DNA of 64,000 nucleotides. It comes from Phycisphaerae bacterium. Lineage in GTDB: Bacteria > Planctomycetota > Phycisphaerae > Phycisphaerales > UBA1924. The stretch is from assembly GCA_030429485.1 (NCBI GenBank), contig JAUIFD010000001.1, positions 1 through 64,000 of the forward strand, in the 5' to 3' direction. The translations under genes and the position numbers were made by a program. The notes below the pieces were generated by a model. The model had not been told where the DNA came from, did not search any database, and saw only the letters and a program-made list of their open reading frames with translations. The stretch's first letter is position 1. Every line of letters begins with the position of its first letter. This document shows, piece after piece, positions 35,593 through 44,305 of this stretch.

Positions 35593-36750
35593 TTGGGGGT
35601 CCTTCAAGGCGAACGCGTGGTTTTCACCGGTCGGCTTGCGTCGATGTCGCGCCGTCGGGCCGAAGCGCTTGTTCTCAGTCTCGGCGCCGAGGTTACGTCG
35701 AGTGTCTCGGGTCGCACCACGCTCGTCGTGATCGGCGCGCGCGGATGGCCCTTGCGTCCCGACGGCGGGCTTTCCGTCGCGATCGAGCGTGCCGAGCGTC
35801 TTCGTGCGCGAGGCTCGCGTTTGCGGGTCGTGTCCGAGGATCAGTTCCTTGAACTCACCGGATCGCGCGAGACGCGCGAGGTTCCGGCGAAGCTCTACAC
35901 CGCGGAGCAGGTGAGCGAACTGGTCGGCGCGGACGTCGCCGAGATTCAGCGGTGGGAGCGTCTGGGGCTCGTGCGCGCCGATGGCGAGGGGCGGTTCGAC
36001 TTTCAGGACATCGTGTCGCTGCGCGCGATCTCGGAGCTGATCGGGCGTGGTGTGGATCCGGCGAGCGTCACACGGTCCTTGCGATCGCTCGCCCAGTTCG
36101 TCACAGGCACCGAACACTCAATCGCGCAGCTGCGGATCGTCGCGGAGGGATCGGGTGAACTCGCCGCGCAGATCGGGGAAGCGCTCGTTGCGCCCGATGG
36201 GCAACACCTCTTCGATTTCGAGAAGCCGGTTGGGCCGGCGCCTTCCCAACTCGAGCACAAGACGGACCGAGCCGCCTTGGCGCCGCCGCCGATCGGCAAC
36301 GCACGCGCGTTCCTTGAGCAGGCCGCGGAGTGGGAGGAGGAGGAGCGATACGACGTCGCGGCTGACCTCTATCGGCGTGCGATCGCACGAGACCCTGGAT
36401 CATCGACGCTGCACTTCAATCTCGCGAACGCTGTGCGCCTTCTGGGGCGCGCCGAAGCGGCGGAGGAGCTCTATCGCCTTGCGGTGGCGCTCGACCCGGA
36501 GAACGCGGTCGCGTGGTACAACCTCGCCGACATCCTCGAAGAGGACGACCGTCTGGAGGACGCCGCAGCCTGTCTGCGCGAGGCGGTGCGTGCGTCGCCC
36601 GGATTTGCGGATGCGCACTTCAACCTGGCGACGTGCCTCGAAGCGATGGAGCGAGAGGACGAGGCCGCGCAGCACTGGCGCGCGTACTTGCGCGAGGACC
36701 CGACGAGCGAGTGGTCACAGATCGCGCGGGCGCGCCTTGCTGGTGCCTAG
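35593..36750 (+). CDS. BRCT-MerR-type HTH-TPR fusion protein
   Basis: About 385 residues. TTG 35593 is preferred because AGGAGA lies 4 bases upstream; an ATG at 35551 would overlap the previous gene and lacks a ribosome-binding site. Order of domains: BRCT (GERVVFTGRLASMSRRRAEALV, GAEVTSSVSGRTTLVVIG, about residues 5-95), a MerR-like winged HTH (YTAEQVSELVGADVAEIQRWERLGLV, 105-170), a linker, then three TPR-like repeats (ALYRRAIARDPGSS style, 235-380). BRCT modules usually occur in DNA-repair proteins. The combination suggests a nucleic-acid-linked regulator; function unknown. Confidence 0.75.
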   Translation: MGVLQGERVVFTGRLASMSRRRAEALVLSLGAEVTSSVSGRTTLVVIGARGWPLRPDGGLSVAIERAERLRARGSRLRVVSEDQFLELTGSRETREVPAKLYTAEQVSELVGADVAEIQRWERLGLVRADGEGRFDFQDIVSLRAISELIGRGVDPASVTRSLRSLAQFVTGTEHSIAQLRIVAEGSGELAAQIGEALVAPDGQHLFDFEKPVGPAPSQLEHKTDRAALAPPPIGNARAFLEQAAEWEEEERYDVAADLYRRAIARDPGSSTLHFNLANAVRLLGRAEAAEELYRLAVALDPENAVAWYNLADILEEDDRLEDAAACLREAVRASPGFADAHFNLATCLEAMEREDEAAQHWRAYLREDPTSEWSQIARARLAGA

Positions 36751-36762
36751 AGATCGACTCAG

Positions 36763-37398
36763 CTAGCGACGCCGGCGCAAGCCCGCGAGCCCCGCGAGCG
36801 CGACAGTGCCGACGACTCCGGGTGTCGGCAGGGCGTACTGCACGTGGTCGAGCTCAATACCCCCGCCGGTGTTGCTGAGGTGAATCGAGCCCACACCACC
36901 GGCGTAGGAGATGCCGTAGAAGCGATCGTCGACCGTCGTGCCGCCGAAGGTGTTGTCGGCGTGATTGCCCGAGACCGTGCCGAGCGAGTTGCCCGCGGTG
37001 TCGAACGCCTCGAACGTGATCGGGCCGCTGCCGTCCGTCCAGACGATCCCGACGTTGGTCGGCGTGAATCCGATCGCGACGGGGTCGAAGGTGAATGTGA
37101 CGCCGACGGCCCCTGAGCCGGAGAACCACGACCACCCGGCCTGCCCGAGTCCGTCGATGCTCCCGTCGTCGCCGTCGACCGAATCCGTGTTGCCGCCCGG
37201 GCCAAATGGCCCGCCCGCGCTCCCGATCGCCCCCGGCAGCGAGAAGACCCCGCCCTCCATATCGGCGTACGCAAAGCCAGTGCGCCCCGCGAAGGGGCTG
37301 TCAGCGGTGCTGAAGTAGGGCGTCGGCCCGAGGAGGGTCTGTCCAAACGACGCGGAAGCAACCGCACCACAAACCACGACGCAACCAAATCGGCGCAT
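36763..37398 (-). CDS. PEP-CTERM sorting domain protein
   Basis: 211 residues; start at MRRFGC, with AGGAG 6 bases upstream. A signal peptide (VVVCGAVASASFGQ) leads to a beta-sandwich-like body with NTDSVDGDDGSIDG and a final ALPTPGVVGTVALAGLAGLRRRR. This is a standard short PEP-CTERM tail: a Pro motif, a hydrophobic helix and four arginines. Probably exported and surface-attached through an exosortase system, which is not in this window. Convergent with the BRCT gene, 12 bases apart. Confidence 0.75.
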   Translation of the reverse strand: MRRFGCVVVCGAVASASFGQTLLGPTPYFSTADSPFAGRTGFAYADMEGGVFSLPGAIGSAGGPFGPGGNTDSVDGDDGSIDGLGQAGWSWFSGSGAVGVTFTFDPVAIGFTPTNVGIVWTDGSGPITFEAFDTAGNSLGTVSGNHADNTFGGTTVDDRFYGISYAGGVGSIHLSNTGGGIELDHVQYALPTPGVVGTVALAGLAGLRRRR

Positions 37399-37544
37399 AG
37401 ACATCTCCTCTCGCGTCAGCACTTCCAATGTGCCCCATCACCGGGCTGCGGCAAGGGAACCCACGTCGACATGCGCAATCCGGGGGAACCGAGGGCCAGC
37501 GAAAGCCCGTGCCCGCGGCAGAACCCCTCGCCGTACCGTATGCC

Positions 37545-39281
37545 ATGCCCACGCTGCCACCGCTTCCAGGTGCTCGTCCGGTCCGCGCTCCCCGTGGCTC
37601 GACCCTCCGATGCAAGACCTGGCAGGCCGAAGCCGCCCTCCGCATGCTCATGAACAACCTCGACCCAGAGGTCGCCGAGCATCCGGATGCCCTGGTGGTC
37701 TACGGGGGGCGTGGGCAGGCGGCCCGCTCGTGGGCCGCGTTCGACGCCATTGTCGCGAGCCTCGAATCGCTCGAGCCCGATGAGACCTTGCTTGTCCAGT
37801 CGGGCAAGCCCGTCGGCATCGTGCGCACGCACGCGGACGCGCCGCGCGTGCTCATCGCCAACTCCAACCTCGTGCCACACTGGGCGACGCAGACGCACTT
37901 CGACGAGCTCGCTGCGAAGGGCCTGGTGATGTTCGGGCAGATGACCGCGGGCTCGTGGATCTACATCGGCACGCAGGGCATCTTGCAGGGCACGTACGAG
38001 ACTTTCGCCGAGGCGGCGCGCACGCGCTTCGGCGGGTCGCTCGCCGGCACGCTCACCGTGACCGCCGGCTGCGGCGGGATGGGCGGCGCCCAGCCGCTCT
38101 CCGTCACCCTCAACGGCGGTGCGTGCCTCATCGCCGATGTCGACCACACGCGACTCCAGCGCCGTCTCGACGATCGCTATCTCACCGAATACGAGCGCAC
38201 GTGGACTATCGATGAGGCGATCGACCGTGCGCTCGTGCACAAGCAAGCCCAGCGCGCAGTCTCCGTTGGTGTGTGTGCCAACGCGGTGGACCTGCTCGCA
38301 CGGCTCGTCGAACGCGACATCACGCCCGAACTCCTGACCGATCAGACCTCCGCGCATGATCCGCTCGTGGGGTATGTGCCGGAAGGGCTGAGCTTTGAGG
38401 AAGCGGGCGAGCTTCGTGCATGCAACGCGGGTGAGTATGTGCGTCGCTCGATGGACACGATGGAGCGGCACGTGCGCCTGATGGTGGACCTCCAATCGCG
38501 CGGCGCCATCACCTTCGACTATGGCAACAACATCCGCCAACGCGCGAAAGACAACGGGTTTGACAACGCCTTCGCCTTCCCCGGGTTTGTGCCCGCGTTT
38601 ATCCGCCCGCAGTTCTGCGTGGGGCGCGGGCCGTTCCGTTGGGCAGCTCTCTCCGGCGAGCCGACGGACATCTACAAGACCGACCACGCCCTGCTCATGC
38701 TCTTCCCCGAAGACGCGGGCGACTACAACCAGCGCCTCCACCGATGGATCAAGGGTTGCCACGCCAACCCCGATGCGCTCGTCGCCGGGCGATTCGACGA
38801 GTGCGAGCCGAGCTTTGCGTTCCAGGGGCTGCCCGCGCGCATCTGCTGGTTCGGGCTTGGCGAGCGCGACAAGGCCGGGGCGCTCTTCAACGAGATGGTC
38901 GCCCGCGGCCAACTCGCAGCCCCGATCGTCATCGGGCGAGACCACCTCGACTGCGGCTCGGTCGCGAGCCCCAACCGCGAGACCGAAGCGATGAAGGACG
39001 GCACCGACGCTGTGTCGGACTGGGCGATCCTCAACGCGATGGTCAACGTCGCGAGCGGCGCGAGCTGGGTCAGCTTCCACCACGGCGGGGGCGTGGGCAT
39101 CGGGTTCAGTCAGCACGCCGGACAGGTCATCGTCGCCGACGGCACACCGGAAGCAACGGCACGCCTCCAACGCGTGCTGACGAACGATCCGATGATGGGC
39201 ATCTTTCGACACGCGGATGCGGGGTACGAAGAGGCGCGCGGGTGCGGGCGCGAGCAGGGTGTGCGGATACCCATGGAGTAG
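37545..39281 (+). CDS. hutU: Urocanate hydratase
   Basis: 578 residues from ATG 37545. It converts urocanate to imidazolonepropionate in histidine breakdown, using NAD. The N-terminus [34 protein letters not shown] is diagnostic, and [55 protein letters not shown] and [19 protein letters not shown] match urocanase. A usual length is about 555. First gene of the hut cluster here; no hutH (histidine ammonia-lyase) is in the window. A piece of its 3' end recurs at 39570-39599. Confidence 0.96.
   Translation: MPTLPPLPGARPVRAPRGSTLRCKTWQAEAALRMLMNNLDPEVAEHPDALVVYGGRGQAARSWAAFDAIVASLESLEPDETLLVQSGKPVGIVRTHADAPRVLIANSNLVPHWATQTHFDELAAKGLVMFGQMTAGSWIYIGTQGILQGTYETFAEAARTRFGGSLAGTLTVTAGCGGMGGAQPLSVTLNGGACLIADVDHTRLQRRLDDRYLTEYERTWTIDEAIDRALVHKQAQRAVSVGVCANAVDLLARLVERDITPELLTDQTSAHDPLVGYVPEGLSFEEAGELRACNAGEYVRRSMDTMERHVRLMVDLQSRGAITFDYGNNIRQRAKDNGFDNAFAFPGFVPAFIRPQFCVGRGPFRWAALSGEPTDIYKTDHALLMLFPEDAGDYNQRLHRWIKGCHANPDALVAGRFDECEPSFAFQGLPARICWFGLGERDKAGALFNEMVARGQLAAPIVIGRDHLDCGSVASPNRETEAMKDGTDAVSDWAILNAMVNVASGASWVSFHHGGGVGIGFSQHAGQVIVADGTPEATARLQRVLTNDPMMGIFRHADAGYEEARGCGREQGVRIPME
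39242..39271 (+). repeat. Direct repeat copy 1 (3' end of hutU)
   Basis: This 30-base stretch near the hutU stop matches 39570-39599 at 27 of 30 positions. Similarity resumes weakly about 10 bases later (GTAGGCTGCG here against GTAAGCTGCG at 39614). Confidence 0.7.
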
Positions 39282-39317
39282 GCTGCGAGAGATGGGCCGA
39301 GTGGCGGGAGTGTCGGG

Positions 39318-39617
39318 ATGGCGCGCTGGTTGCGAGTAATCGGTGAGTTGCTCTGGGACTGGCTCGGCTACCTTGGGTTCTGCTTTCGACACATGGCTTG
39401 GGTGTTGATCGCGGCAACCCTGTTGTGGCTCATCCTCTACCTTGTATCCCCCGCCAAGTTCTCTTGGAGGCCGCTGTGCATCGCGCTGGGTGTCGGGGTG
39501 GTCTTCGCGCTCTATCCCGCTTGGGATGAACACGGGGGCCGCGTCGGGGCCCGGCGACGTTCCGCGGGCGTGCAGGCGCGAGCAGGGCGTGGGGATACCG
39601 AAGGCGGAGCTGGGTAA
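39318..39617 (+). CDS. Small membrane ORF between hutU and hutG, hypothetical
   Basis: 99 residues with two TM segments (GYLGFCFRHMAWVLIAATLLWLILYLV and LCIALGVGVVFALYP, by hydrophobicity), then an Arg/Gly/Ala-rich tail. The tail overlaps the second copy of the hutU 3' end, but in a different frame. No family is recognised, and its reality as a gene is uncertain. It may be an inserted segment between hut genes. Confidence 0.35.
   Translation: MARWLRVIGELLWDWLGYLGFCFRHMAWVLIAATLLWLILYLVSPAKFSWRPLCIALGVGVVFALYPAWDEHGGRVGARRRSAGVQARAGRGDTEGGAG
39570..39599 (+). repeat. Direct repeat copy 2 (hutU-tail copy)
   Basis: Second copy of the 30-base hutU-tail sequence. In the hutU frame it still reads CRREQGVGIP, comparable to [10 protein letters not shown] at the true hutU end. 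It lies just before hutG. Confidence 0.7.
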
Positions 39618-39626
39618 GCTGCGCCC

Positions 39627-40601
39627 GTGAGTGAATCGCACATGCACCACGGCGAGTGGCCGGTGGACGTGAACGCCTCCCGCTTCGCGGCGGGTATCGA
39701 GCGGGCGGCTTGGCCACCCGAGCCCGGCTCGTGCGCGAATCGCGTTGGCCTGCTCGGCCTGCCTGACGACCTTGGCGTGCAGCTCAACCACGGCAGGCCC
39801 GGTGCCGCGGAGGGGCCAACGGCCTTTCGCGGTGCGCTCGCGCGGTACGGGGCGCTCGAGAGCGAACCCGCGCACGCCATACCGCGCGTCGTGGACTTTG
39901 GCGACGCGCTTCCGCTGCAGGTGGCCGAGCCCGCGGCCCTCGACGAGACCCACCGGCGCGTGACCGCGGCAGCACGCGCCATCGCGGAATCCGGATACCT
40001 CCCCGTCGCCATCGGCGGCGGACACGACCTCACCTTCGCCTTCGTCCGCGGCGTGCTCGAAGCTTGCGGAATGACGGAGCCCGGGAGCGCAAGCGACCAG
40101 GGAGGGCCGGGCTCAATCGGCCCGCGCTTGTCGGGCGTCTACTTCGACGCTCACCTCGACGTGCGCGCCGAGCCCGGCTCCGGCATGCCATTCCGCCGCC
40201 TCATCGAGGCATGCGGCGTCGGGTCGCTCACCGTCTGCGGGCTCGATGAGCTCTCCAACACACGCGAGCACGCGACGTGGTTCCAGGAACACGGTGGGCG
40301 AAGATACGACGGCCCGCCCGAGTCGTTCGCTTGGCCGAGCACGCCCACGTTCGTCAGCTTCGATCTCGATGTGATCGATCAGGCGTTCGCCCCGGGCGTG
40401 AGCGCGATGAGCCCGTGCGGGTGGACGCCCGACCTCGCGGCCCGATGGTGCCGGGCTGCGGGGCGCAACCCGACCACGATCTGCTTCGACATCATGGAGC
40501 TGAGCCCGGTGCATGATGAGCGCGGGCGCACCGCGCGTCTGGCAGCCCGTCTATTCCTGGAGTTCCTGCGAGGGGTCTCCGAACGAGGCACGCCCGCGTG
40601 A
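39627..40601 (+). CDS. hutG: Formimidoylglutamase (ureohydrolase family)
   Basis: 324 residues from GTG 39627. It splits N-formimino-glutamate into glutamate and formamide. The arginase-type binuclear manganese motifs are GGGHD, DAHLDVR and FVSFDLDVIDQAFAPGVS. Its place between hutU and hutI separates it from agmatinase and arginase. The N-terminal PDDLGVQLNHGRPGAAEGP fits hutG. It overlaps hutI by 4 bases. Confidence 0.9.
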   Translation: MSESHMHHGEWPVDVNASRFAAGIERAAWPPEPGSCANRVGLLGLPDDLGVQLNHGRPGAAEGPTAFRGALARYGALESEPAHAIPRVVDFGDALPLQVAEPAALDETHRRVTAAARAIAESGYLPVAIGGGHDLTFAFVRGVLEACGMTEPGSASDQGGPGSIGPRLSGVYFDAHLDVRAEPGSGMPFRRLIEACGVGSLTVCGLDELSNTREHATWFQEHGGRRYDGPPESFAWPSTPTFVSFDLDVIDQAFAPGVSAMSPCGWTPDLAARWCRAAGRNPTTICFDIMELSPVHDERGRTARLAARLFLEFLRGVSERGTPA

Positions 40602-41824
40602 GCGTGCTCATCCACAACGCGCGTCTCGTGACGCTCGCGGGCGACTCCGACGCGCGCACGGGCGTCGCCATGCGAGATACTGGTGTCATTGAGCGCGGGT
40701 GGGTGCACACCGAAGGTGATCACATCGTGGCGCTCGGCTCAGGACAAGTGCCGGAGGAACATCGCTTGCGAGCCGCGCGAGTGATCGACGCCGACGGGCG
40801 CGCACTGCTCCCGGGGTTCGTCGATTGCCACACGCACGCATGCTGGGCGGGTGATCGACTCGACGAGTGGGAGATGCGCCTGCGCGGGGCGACGTACCTT
40901 GAGCTTCTCGAAGCCGGCGGCGGGATCATGTCCACCGTTCGGGCTGTTCGCGCCGCGAGCGAGGACGAACTGTCTGAGTCGCTGCTCGAGCGCCTCGCCG
41001 CCATGCTCGCCGAGGGCACGACGAGCGTGGAGGTCAAGAGCGGATACGGGCTGACGACCTGCGACGAACTCAAGATGCTCCGCGCCATCGTGCGTGCAGG
41101 CGAGCGCTGGCCCGGAACGCTCGTGCCGACTGCGTGCATCGGGCACGCGCTCGATCCTGACCTGCCGGACCACGTCGAGCGCGCGATCGCGGAGACCCTG
41201 CCCGCGGTGACCGCCGAGTTTCCCGGCATCGCAATCGACGCCTATTGCGAGCGGGGCGCGTGGTCGTTGGAAGATTGCCGTCGACTGTTCGATGCGGCCC
41301 GGGCCGCAGGGCATCCGTGCCGCGTCCATGCCGACCAGTTCCACGCACTCGGCATGCTCGACCTCGCGATCGAGCGAGAGTTCGTGAGCGTCGACCACCT
41401 CGAGGCGACCGACACCGAGGGGCTCGCGCGCCTCGCCTCGAGCGAGACCTTCGGCGTGATGCTCCCGTGCTCGGGGTTCCACGTCGATCAGCGCTACGCC
41501 AACGGGCGCGAGTTCCTCGACGCCGGCGGGCGCCTCGCGATCGCGACCAACTGCAACCCCGGGAGCGCCCCGTGCGTCTCCATGCCCATGGCGATGGCGC
41601 TCGCGGTGCGCGAACTCGGGCTCACACCCTCCGAGACGATCCTCGCCGCGACGCGAAGCCCATCCGCGCTGCTCTCGCTCGAAGATCGCGGCCGAATCGC
41701 CCAGGGGGCGCGAGCCGACCTCGTCGTCCTTCGCCACCAGGACGAGCGTGAACTCGCGCACGCGTTCGGCGGCGGACAGATTCACACGGTGGTGTGCGGT
41801 GGCGCCGTCATCGAACGCGACTAG
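40598..41824 (+). CDS. hutI: Imidazolonepropionase
   Basis: 408 residues from GTG 40598, overlapping the hutG stop. It hydrolyses 4-imidazolone-5-propionate to formiminoglutamate. The amidohydrolase metal motif is LPGFVDCHTHACWAGDR, then the family motif GGGIMSTVRAVRAASEDEL, KSGYGLTT, VHADQFHALGML, SVDHLEATD and ATNCNPGSAP. With hutU and hutG it gives a route from urocanate to glutamate and formamide. Confidence 0.95.
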   Translation: MSVLIHNARLVTLAGDSDARTGVAMRDTGVIERGWVHTEGDHIVALGSGQVPEEHRLRAARVIDADGRALLPGFVDCHTHACWAGDRLDEWEMRLRGATYLELLEAGGGIMSTVRAVRAASEDELSESLLERLAAMLAEGTTSVEVKSGYGLTTCDELKMLRAIVRAGERWPGTLVPTACIGHALDPDLPDHVERAIAETLPAVTAEFPGIAIDAYCERGAWSLEDCRRLFDAARAAGHPCRVHADQFHALGMLDLAIEREFVSVDHLEATDTEGLARLASSETFGVMLPCSGFHVDQRYANGREFLDAGGRLAIATNCNPGSAPCVSMPMAMALAVRELGLTPSETILAATRSPSALLSLEDRGRIAQGARADLVVLRHQDERELAHAFGGGQIHTVVCGGAVIERD

Positions 41825-41830
41825 CCGCGC

Positions 41831-42118
41831 TCAACCTTCAAGATCGAGGCGCGGACGTTGCTGGGAAGCCTGCGTCCCATCCCGCGAGTAGGCGGGGTGC
41901 TCTTCGTGGTCTTCCCGCGCCTCTTCGGAGTCGTTGTCTTTGACGGCGCGCACAGGGTCGGCGAGCTCCACCTGGTCCACCGGCTCCCGGGCGTCCGACG
42001 ACGCGGACTCGGAGGCCGGCGGCGCCTTCTTCGTCCGCTGCTTCTCACGCGCCGACGCACGTTCCGCGTGGGTCGCCCCTGAGACCGACTGGCTGGCGGC
42101 CGTGCCGAAGACGCTCAT
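41831..42118 (-). CDS. Small charged, disordered protein, hypothetical
   Basis: 95 residues starting MSVFGTAASQSVSGATHAE. The body is rich in Ala/Ser/Glu/Lys/Asp with no hydrophobic core, and the C-terminal half (AVRAVKDNDSEEAREDHEEHPAYS...LDLEG) looks like a conserved motif. No TM or signal peptide. A longer frame extends upstream but overlaps the divergent prepilin gene, so I start at 42118; the ribosome-binding site is weak. I do not recognise a named family. Confidence 0.5.
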   Translation of the reverse strand: MSVFGTAASQSVSGATHAERASAREKQRTKKAPPASESASSDAREPVDQVELADPVRAVKDNDSEEAREDHEEHPAYSRDGTQASQQRPRLDLEG

Positions 42119-42260
42119 GTACTGAGGATCGGCAGATTCGGCGCTCCACCTTGATGCGGCTCGACCGGGGCCGCCAACTATGCCCCGAGGGGCGAACCGG
42201 AGCGATCTGACCGAGGTATAACGGACGCGGGGACCACGAATCCCGAGAACGGAGGTCCGC

Positions 42261-43151
42261 ATGCGCATGTGGAACGGGCTTCGCCGCAGGCGCCGACGCG
42301 ATGCCGGGTTCACCATTACCGAGCTTGTCGTGGCGCTCACCACCGGTGCGGGTGCGGTCGGCGTCGCGGGCGTCGCGTGCAGCGGGGTGCGCGCCGACGC
42401 GCGTGCCGCGGATGAGGAGATCAGGCTCAGAGGCACGCTGCAAGGCCTGGTGCTCTACTCGCAGAACAACCGAGACGACTTTCCTCTCCCTTCGAAGGTG
42501 GACCGGCAGAACGCGACGGTGCGCGCCAAGGAACCGACCACGAAGGACACCACCTCCAACATCTTCTCGATACTGATTTGGCAGGGGTTCATCCCGACTG
42601 AGATCCTCATCTCGCCGGCGGAGGTCAATCCGAACATCAAGGACTTCAGGGGTTACGTGTTCGACGAGCCGCCAACGGCGGCCCGGCCGGCATTTGCGGC
42701 GTGGGACCCGGCGTTCAACGCCGACTTTATGCGCGACGACGTGCCGGGCGGCATGAGCTACGCGCACATGCTCCCTTCGGGCAAGCGATGGAAGTACTGG
42801 AACAACACGCGCGACGGTGCGTGGCCTCCGGTGCTCGCGAGCCGCGGACCGAAGATCGACCGCGTGGTCTACCGCTCCGACGGCTCCGCGCTCGGCATCC
42901 CCGCGGATCCTCAGTCAAACACGATCCGGATGTGGGCGCCGGAGGGCCAGTGGTCCGGGTGCATCGCGGGGCGGATGGGCCTCTGGTCGATGGCGCCGCG
43001 CGATGGCCTGTACACGACAACCGAGGGCGAGAGGCTCGGCGACGTGCTCTTCTACGACGAGCCCTGGGACGCGGAAGGTGAGAACGCCTATCTGAGTATC
43101 TTCGTCGAGGCGGGGCGCGAGCCCGCGGATTTCAAGGCGATCTGGGACTGA
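42261..43151 (+). CDS. Prepilin-type N-terminal cleavage/methylation domain protein
   Basis: 296 residues from ATG 42261 with GGAGG six bases upstream. The leader RRRRRDAG is followed by GFTITELVVALTTGAGAVGVAGVA, the type IV prepilin cleavage and hydrophobic helix motif (cleavage after G, E at +5). The remaining part is a globular beta-rich region resembling the pseudopilin-like proteins abundant in planctomycetes. It is likely to reach the cell surface by a type II secretion or pilus-like machine. That machine is not in the window. Confidence 0.85.
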   Translation: MRMWNGLRRRRRRDAGFTITELVVALTTGAGAVGVAGVACSGVRADARAADEEIRLRGTLQGLVLYSQNNRDDFPLPSKVDRQNATVRAKEPTTKDTTSNIFSILIWQGFIPTEILISPAEVNPNIKDFRGYVFDEPPTAARPAFAAWDPAFNADFMRDDVPGGMSYAHMLPSGKRWKYWNNTRDGAWPPVLASRGPKIDRVVYRSDGSALGIPADPQSNTIRMWAPEGQWSGCIAGRMGLWSMAPRDGLYTTTEGERLGDVLFYDEPWDAEGENAYLSIFVEAGREPADFKAIWD

Positions 43152-43173
43152 CGAAGGTCGGAGGAGTGTTCGC

Positions 43174-43959
43174 TTACACGCCGATCGTGTTCACGCCGCA
43201 GTCCACGTAGATGTTCTCGCCGGTGACGCCCGAGGCGAGTTCCGACGCGAGGTACACGGCTGTGCGTCCGACGTCCTCGCCCTCGACGTTGCGCCGTAGG
43301 GGCGCGCGTTCCTGGTTGTGCGTCTCGATGTCGGAAACGCCCCCGACGGCGGACGAGGCGAGCGTGCGGAGATACCCGCCCGAGATGGTGTTGACGCGGA
43401 CGCCCTGCTCGCCCAACTCTGCCGCGAGGTAGCGCGCGGTGCACTCGAGCGCCGCCTTCGCGACGCCCATCACGTTGTACCCCGGCACGACCTTTTCAGC
43501 CCCGTAGTAGCTCATCGCCATGATCGAGCCGCCGCCGGAGCGGGCCATGATCGGGGCGGCGTAGCGCGCCATCGCGACAAGCGAGTATGCGGAGATGTCG
43601 ATCGCGCTCAGGTACGCCTGCCTCGGCGTCAGGTTGAACTTGCCCTTCTCGAGCCACTCGCGGTCGGCGAACGCGATCGAGTGCACGAGGACGTGCATGG
43701 TGTCGAACGACTCGGTGTAGCGCTCGAAGACGCCGGCGATCTCCTCGTCCGAGCCCGCGTCCATCGGCACGAGCCAAGGGTCGGCGATGCCGAGCTTGTC
43801 CACCGCACGGGCAGTCCTGCGTTCGTTCTTCTCGCCGGGCAGGTGGGTGAAGGCGCACTGGCACCCGTGGTCCGTCAGAGCCCTGGCGATATGCCAGGCG
43901 TACGAACGTTCGTTGGCGACGCCGACGATCAGGGCACGCTTGTTGTCGAGCAGTTGCAT
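43174..43959 (-). CDS. fabI: Enoyl-[acyl-carrier-protein] reductase (NADH), FabI
   Basis: 261 residues. It reduces trans-2-enoyl-ACP in fatty acid elongation. The FabI-type SDR signs are N-terminal KRALIVGVANERSYAWHIA, the catalytic Y-x6-K in YNVMGVAKAALE, SIAFADREW for cofactor, and the C-terminal VRVNTISGGYLRT. It is last in a three-gene run with a coiled-coil ORF 19 bases upstream and the CapD-like gene before that. Confidence 0.94.
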   Translation of the reverse strand: MQLLDNKRALIVGVANERSYAWHIARALTDHGCQCAFTHLPGEKNERRTARAVDKLGIADPWLVPMDAGSDEEIAGVFERYTESFDTMHVLVHSIAFADREWLEKGKFNLTPRQAYLSAIDISAYSLVAMARYAAPIMARSGGGSIMAMSYYGAEKVVPGYNVMGVAKAALECTARYLAAELGEQGVRVNTISGGYLRTLASSAVGGVSDIETHNQERAPLRRNVEGEDVGRTAVYLASELASGVTGENIYVDCGVNTIGV

Positions 43960-43978
43960 CGCGAACGATAGGGAGCGA

Positions 43979-44299
43979 TCACTCGAGCGCGAGACGGTCG
44001 GATTCGAGCGTCCAGCGCAGGTCGGCGAGCAGGCGGTCGATCATCTCGATCATGCGGCGGGTCGACTCGATCGCGTTGTCGATCGAGGAACGCCCGGTCA
44101 CGCGCGAGAGCAGGTCGGTCTGTCGGAGGTCAGCGAGGCGCCTCTCGGAGGCGCTCTTGGCGGCGATGAGCCCATCGAGGAGGCGCTGGGCCTTCGCCCG
44201 CGCCTCGACCGTCTCGTGTAGGAGTTGCTCCGCTTCTGGCAAGGCCTGATCCTCCCAGGGTGAGTCGACATTGTGGGCGCTCAAGGCCGAGGGTGGCAA
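43979..44299 (-). CDS. Short coiled-coil protein, hypothetical
   Basis: 106 residues from a TTG start (44299), 6 bases after the preceding gene; no ATG is in frame nearby. It is almost entirely helical (EAEQLLHETVEARAKAQRLLDGL, ASERRLADLRQTDLLS, SIDNAIESTRRMIEMIDRLLADL). It lies between the CapD-like gene and fabI. No function is evident. Confidence 0.55.
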   Translation of the reverse strand: MPPSALSAHNVDSPWEDQALPEAEQLLHETVEARAKAQRLLDGLIAAKSASERRLADLRQTDLLSRVTGRSSIDNAIESTRRMIEMIDRLLADLRWTLESDRLALE

Positions 44300-44305
44300 G
44301 TCCCC

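Noticed and set aside
37416-40025. An 869-residue minus-strand open frame across hutU and hutG
   Set aside because: hutU and hutG are identified securely on the plus strand. The antisense translation has no domain.
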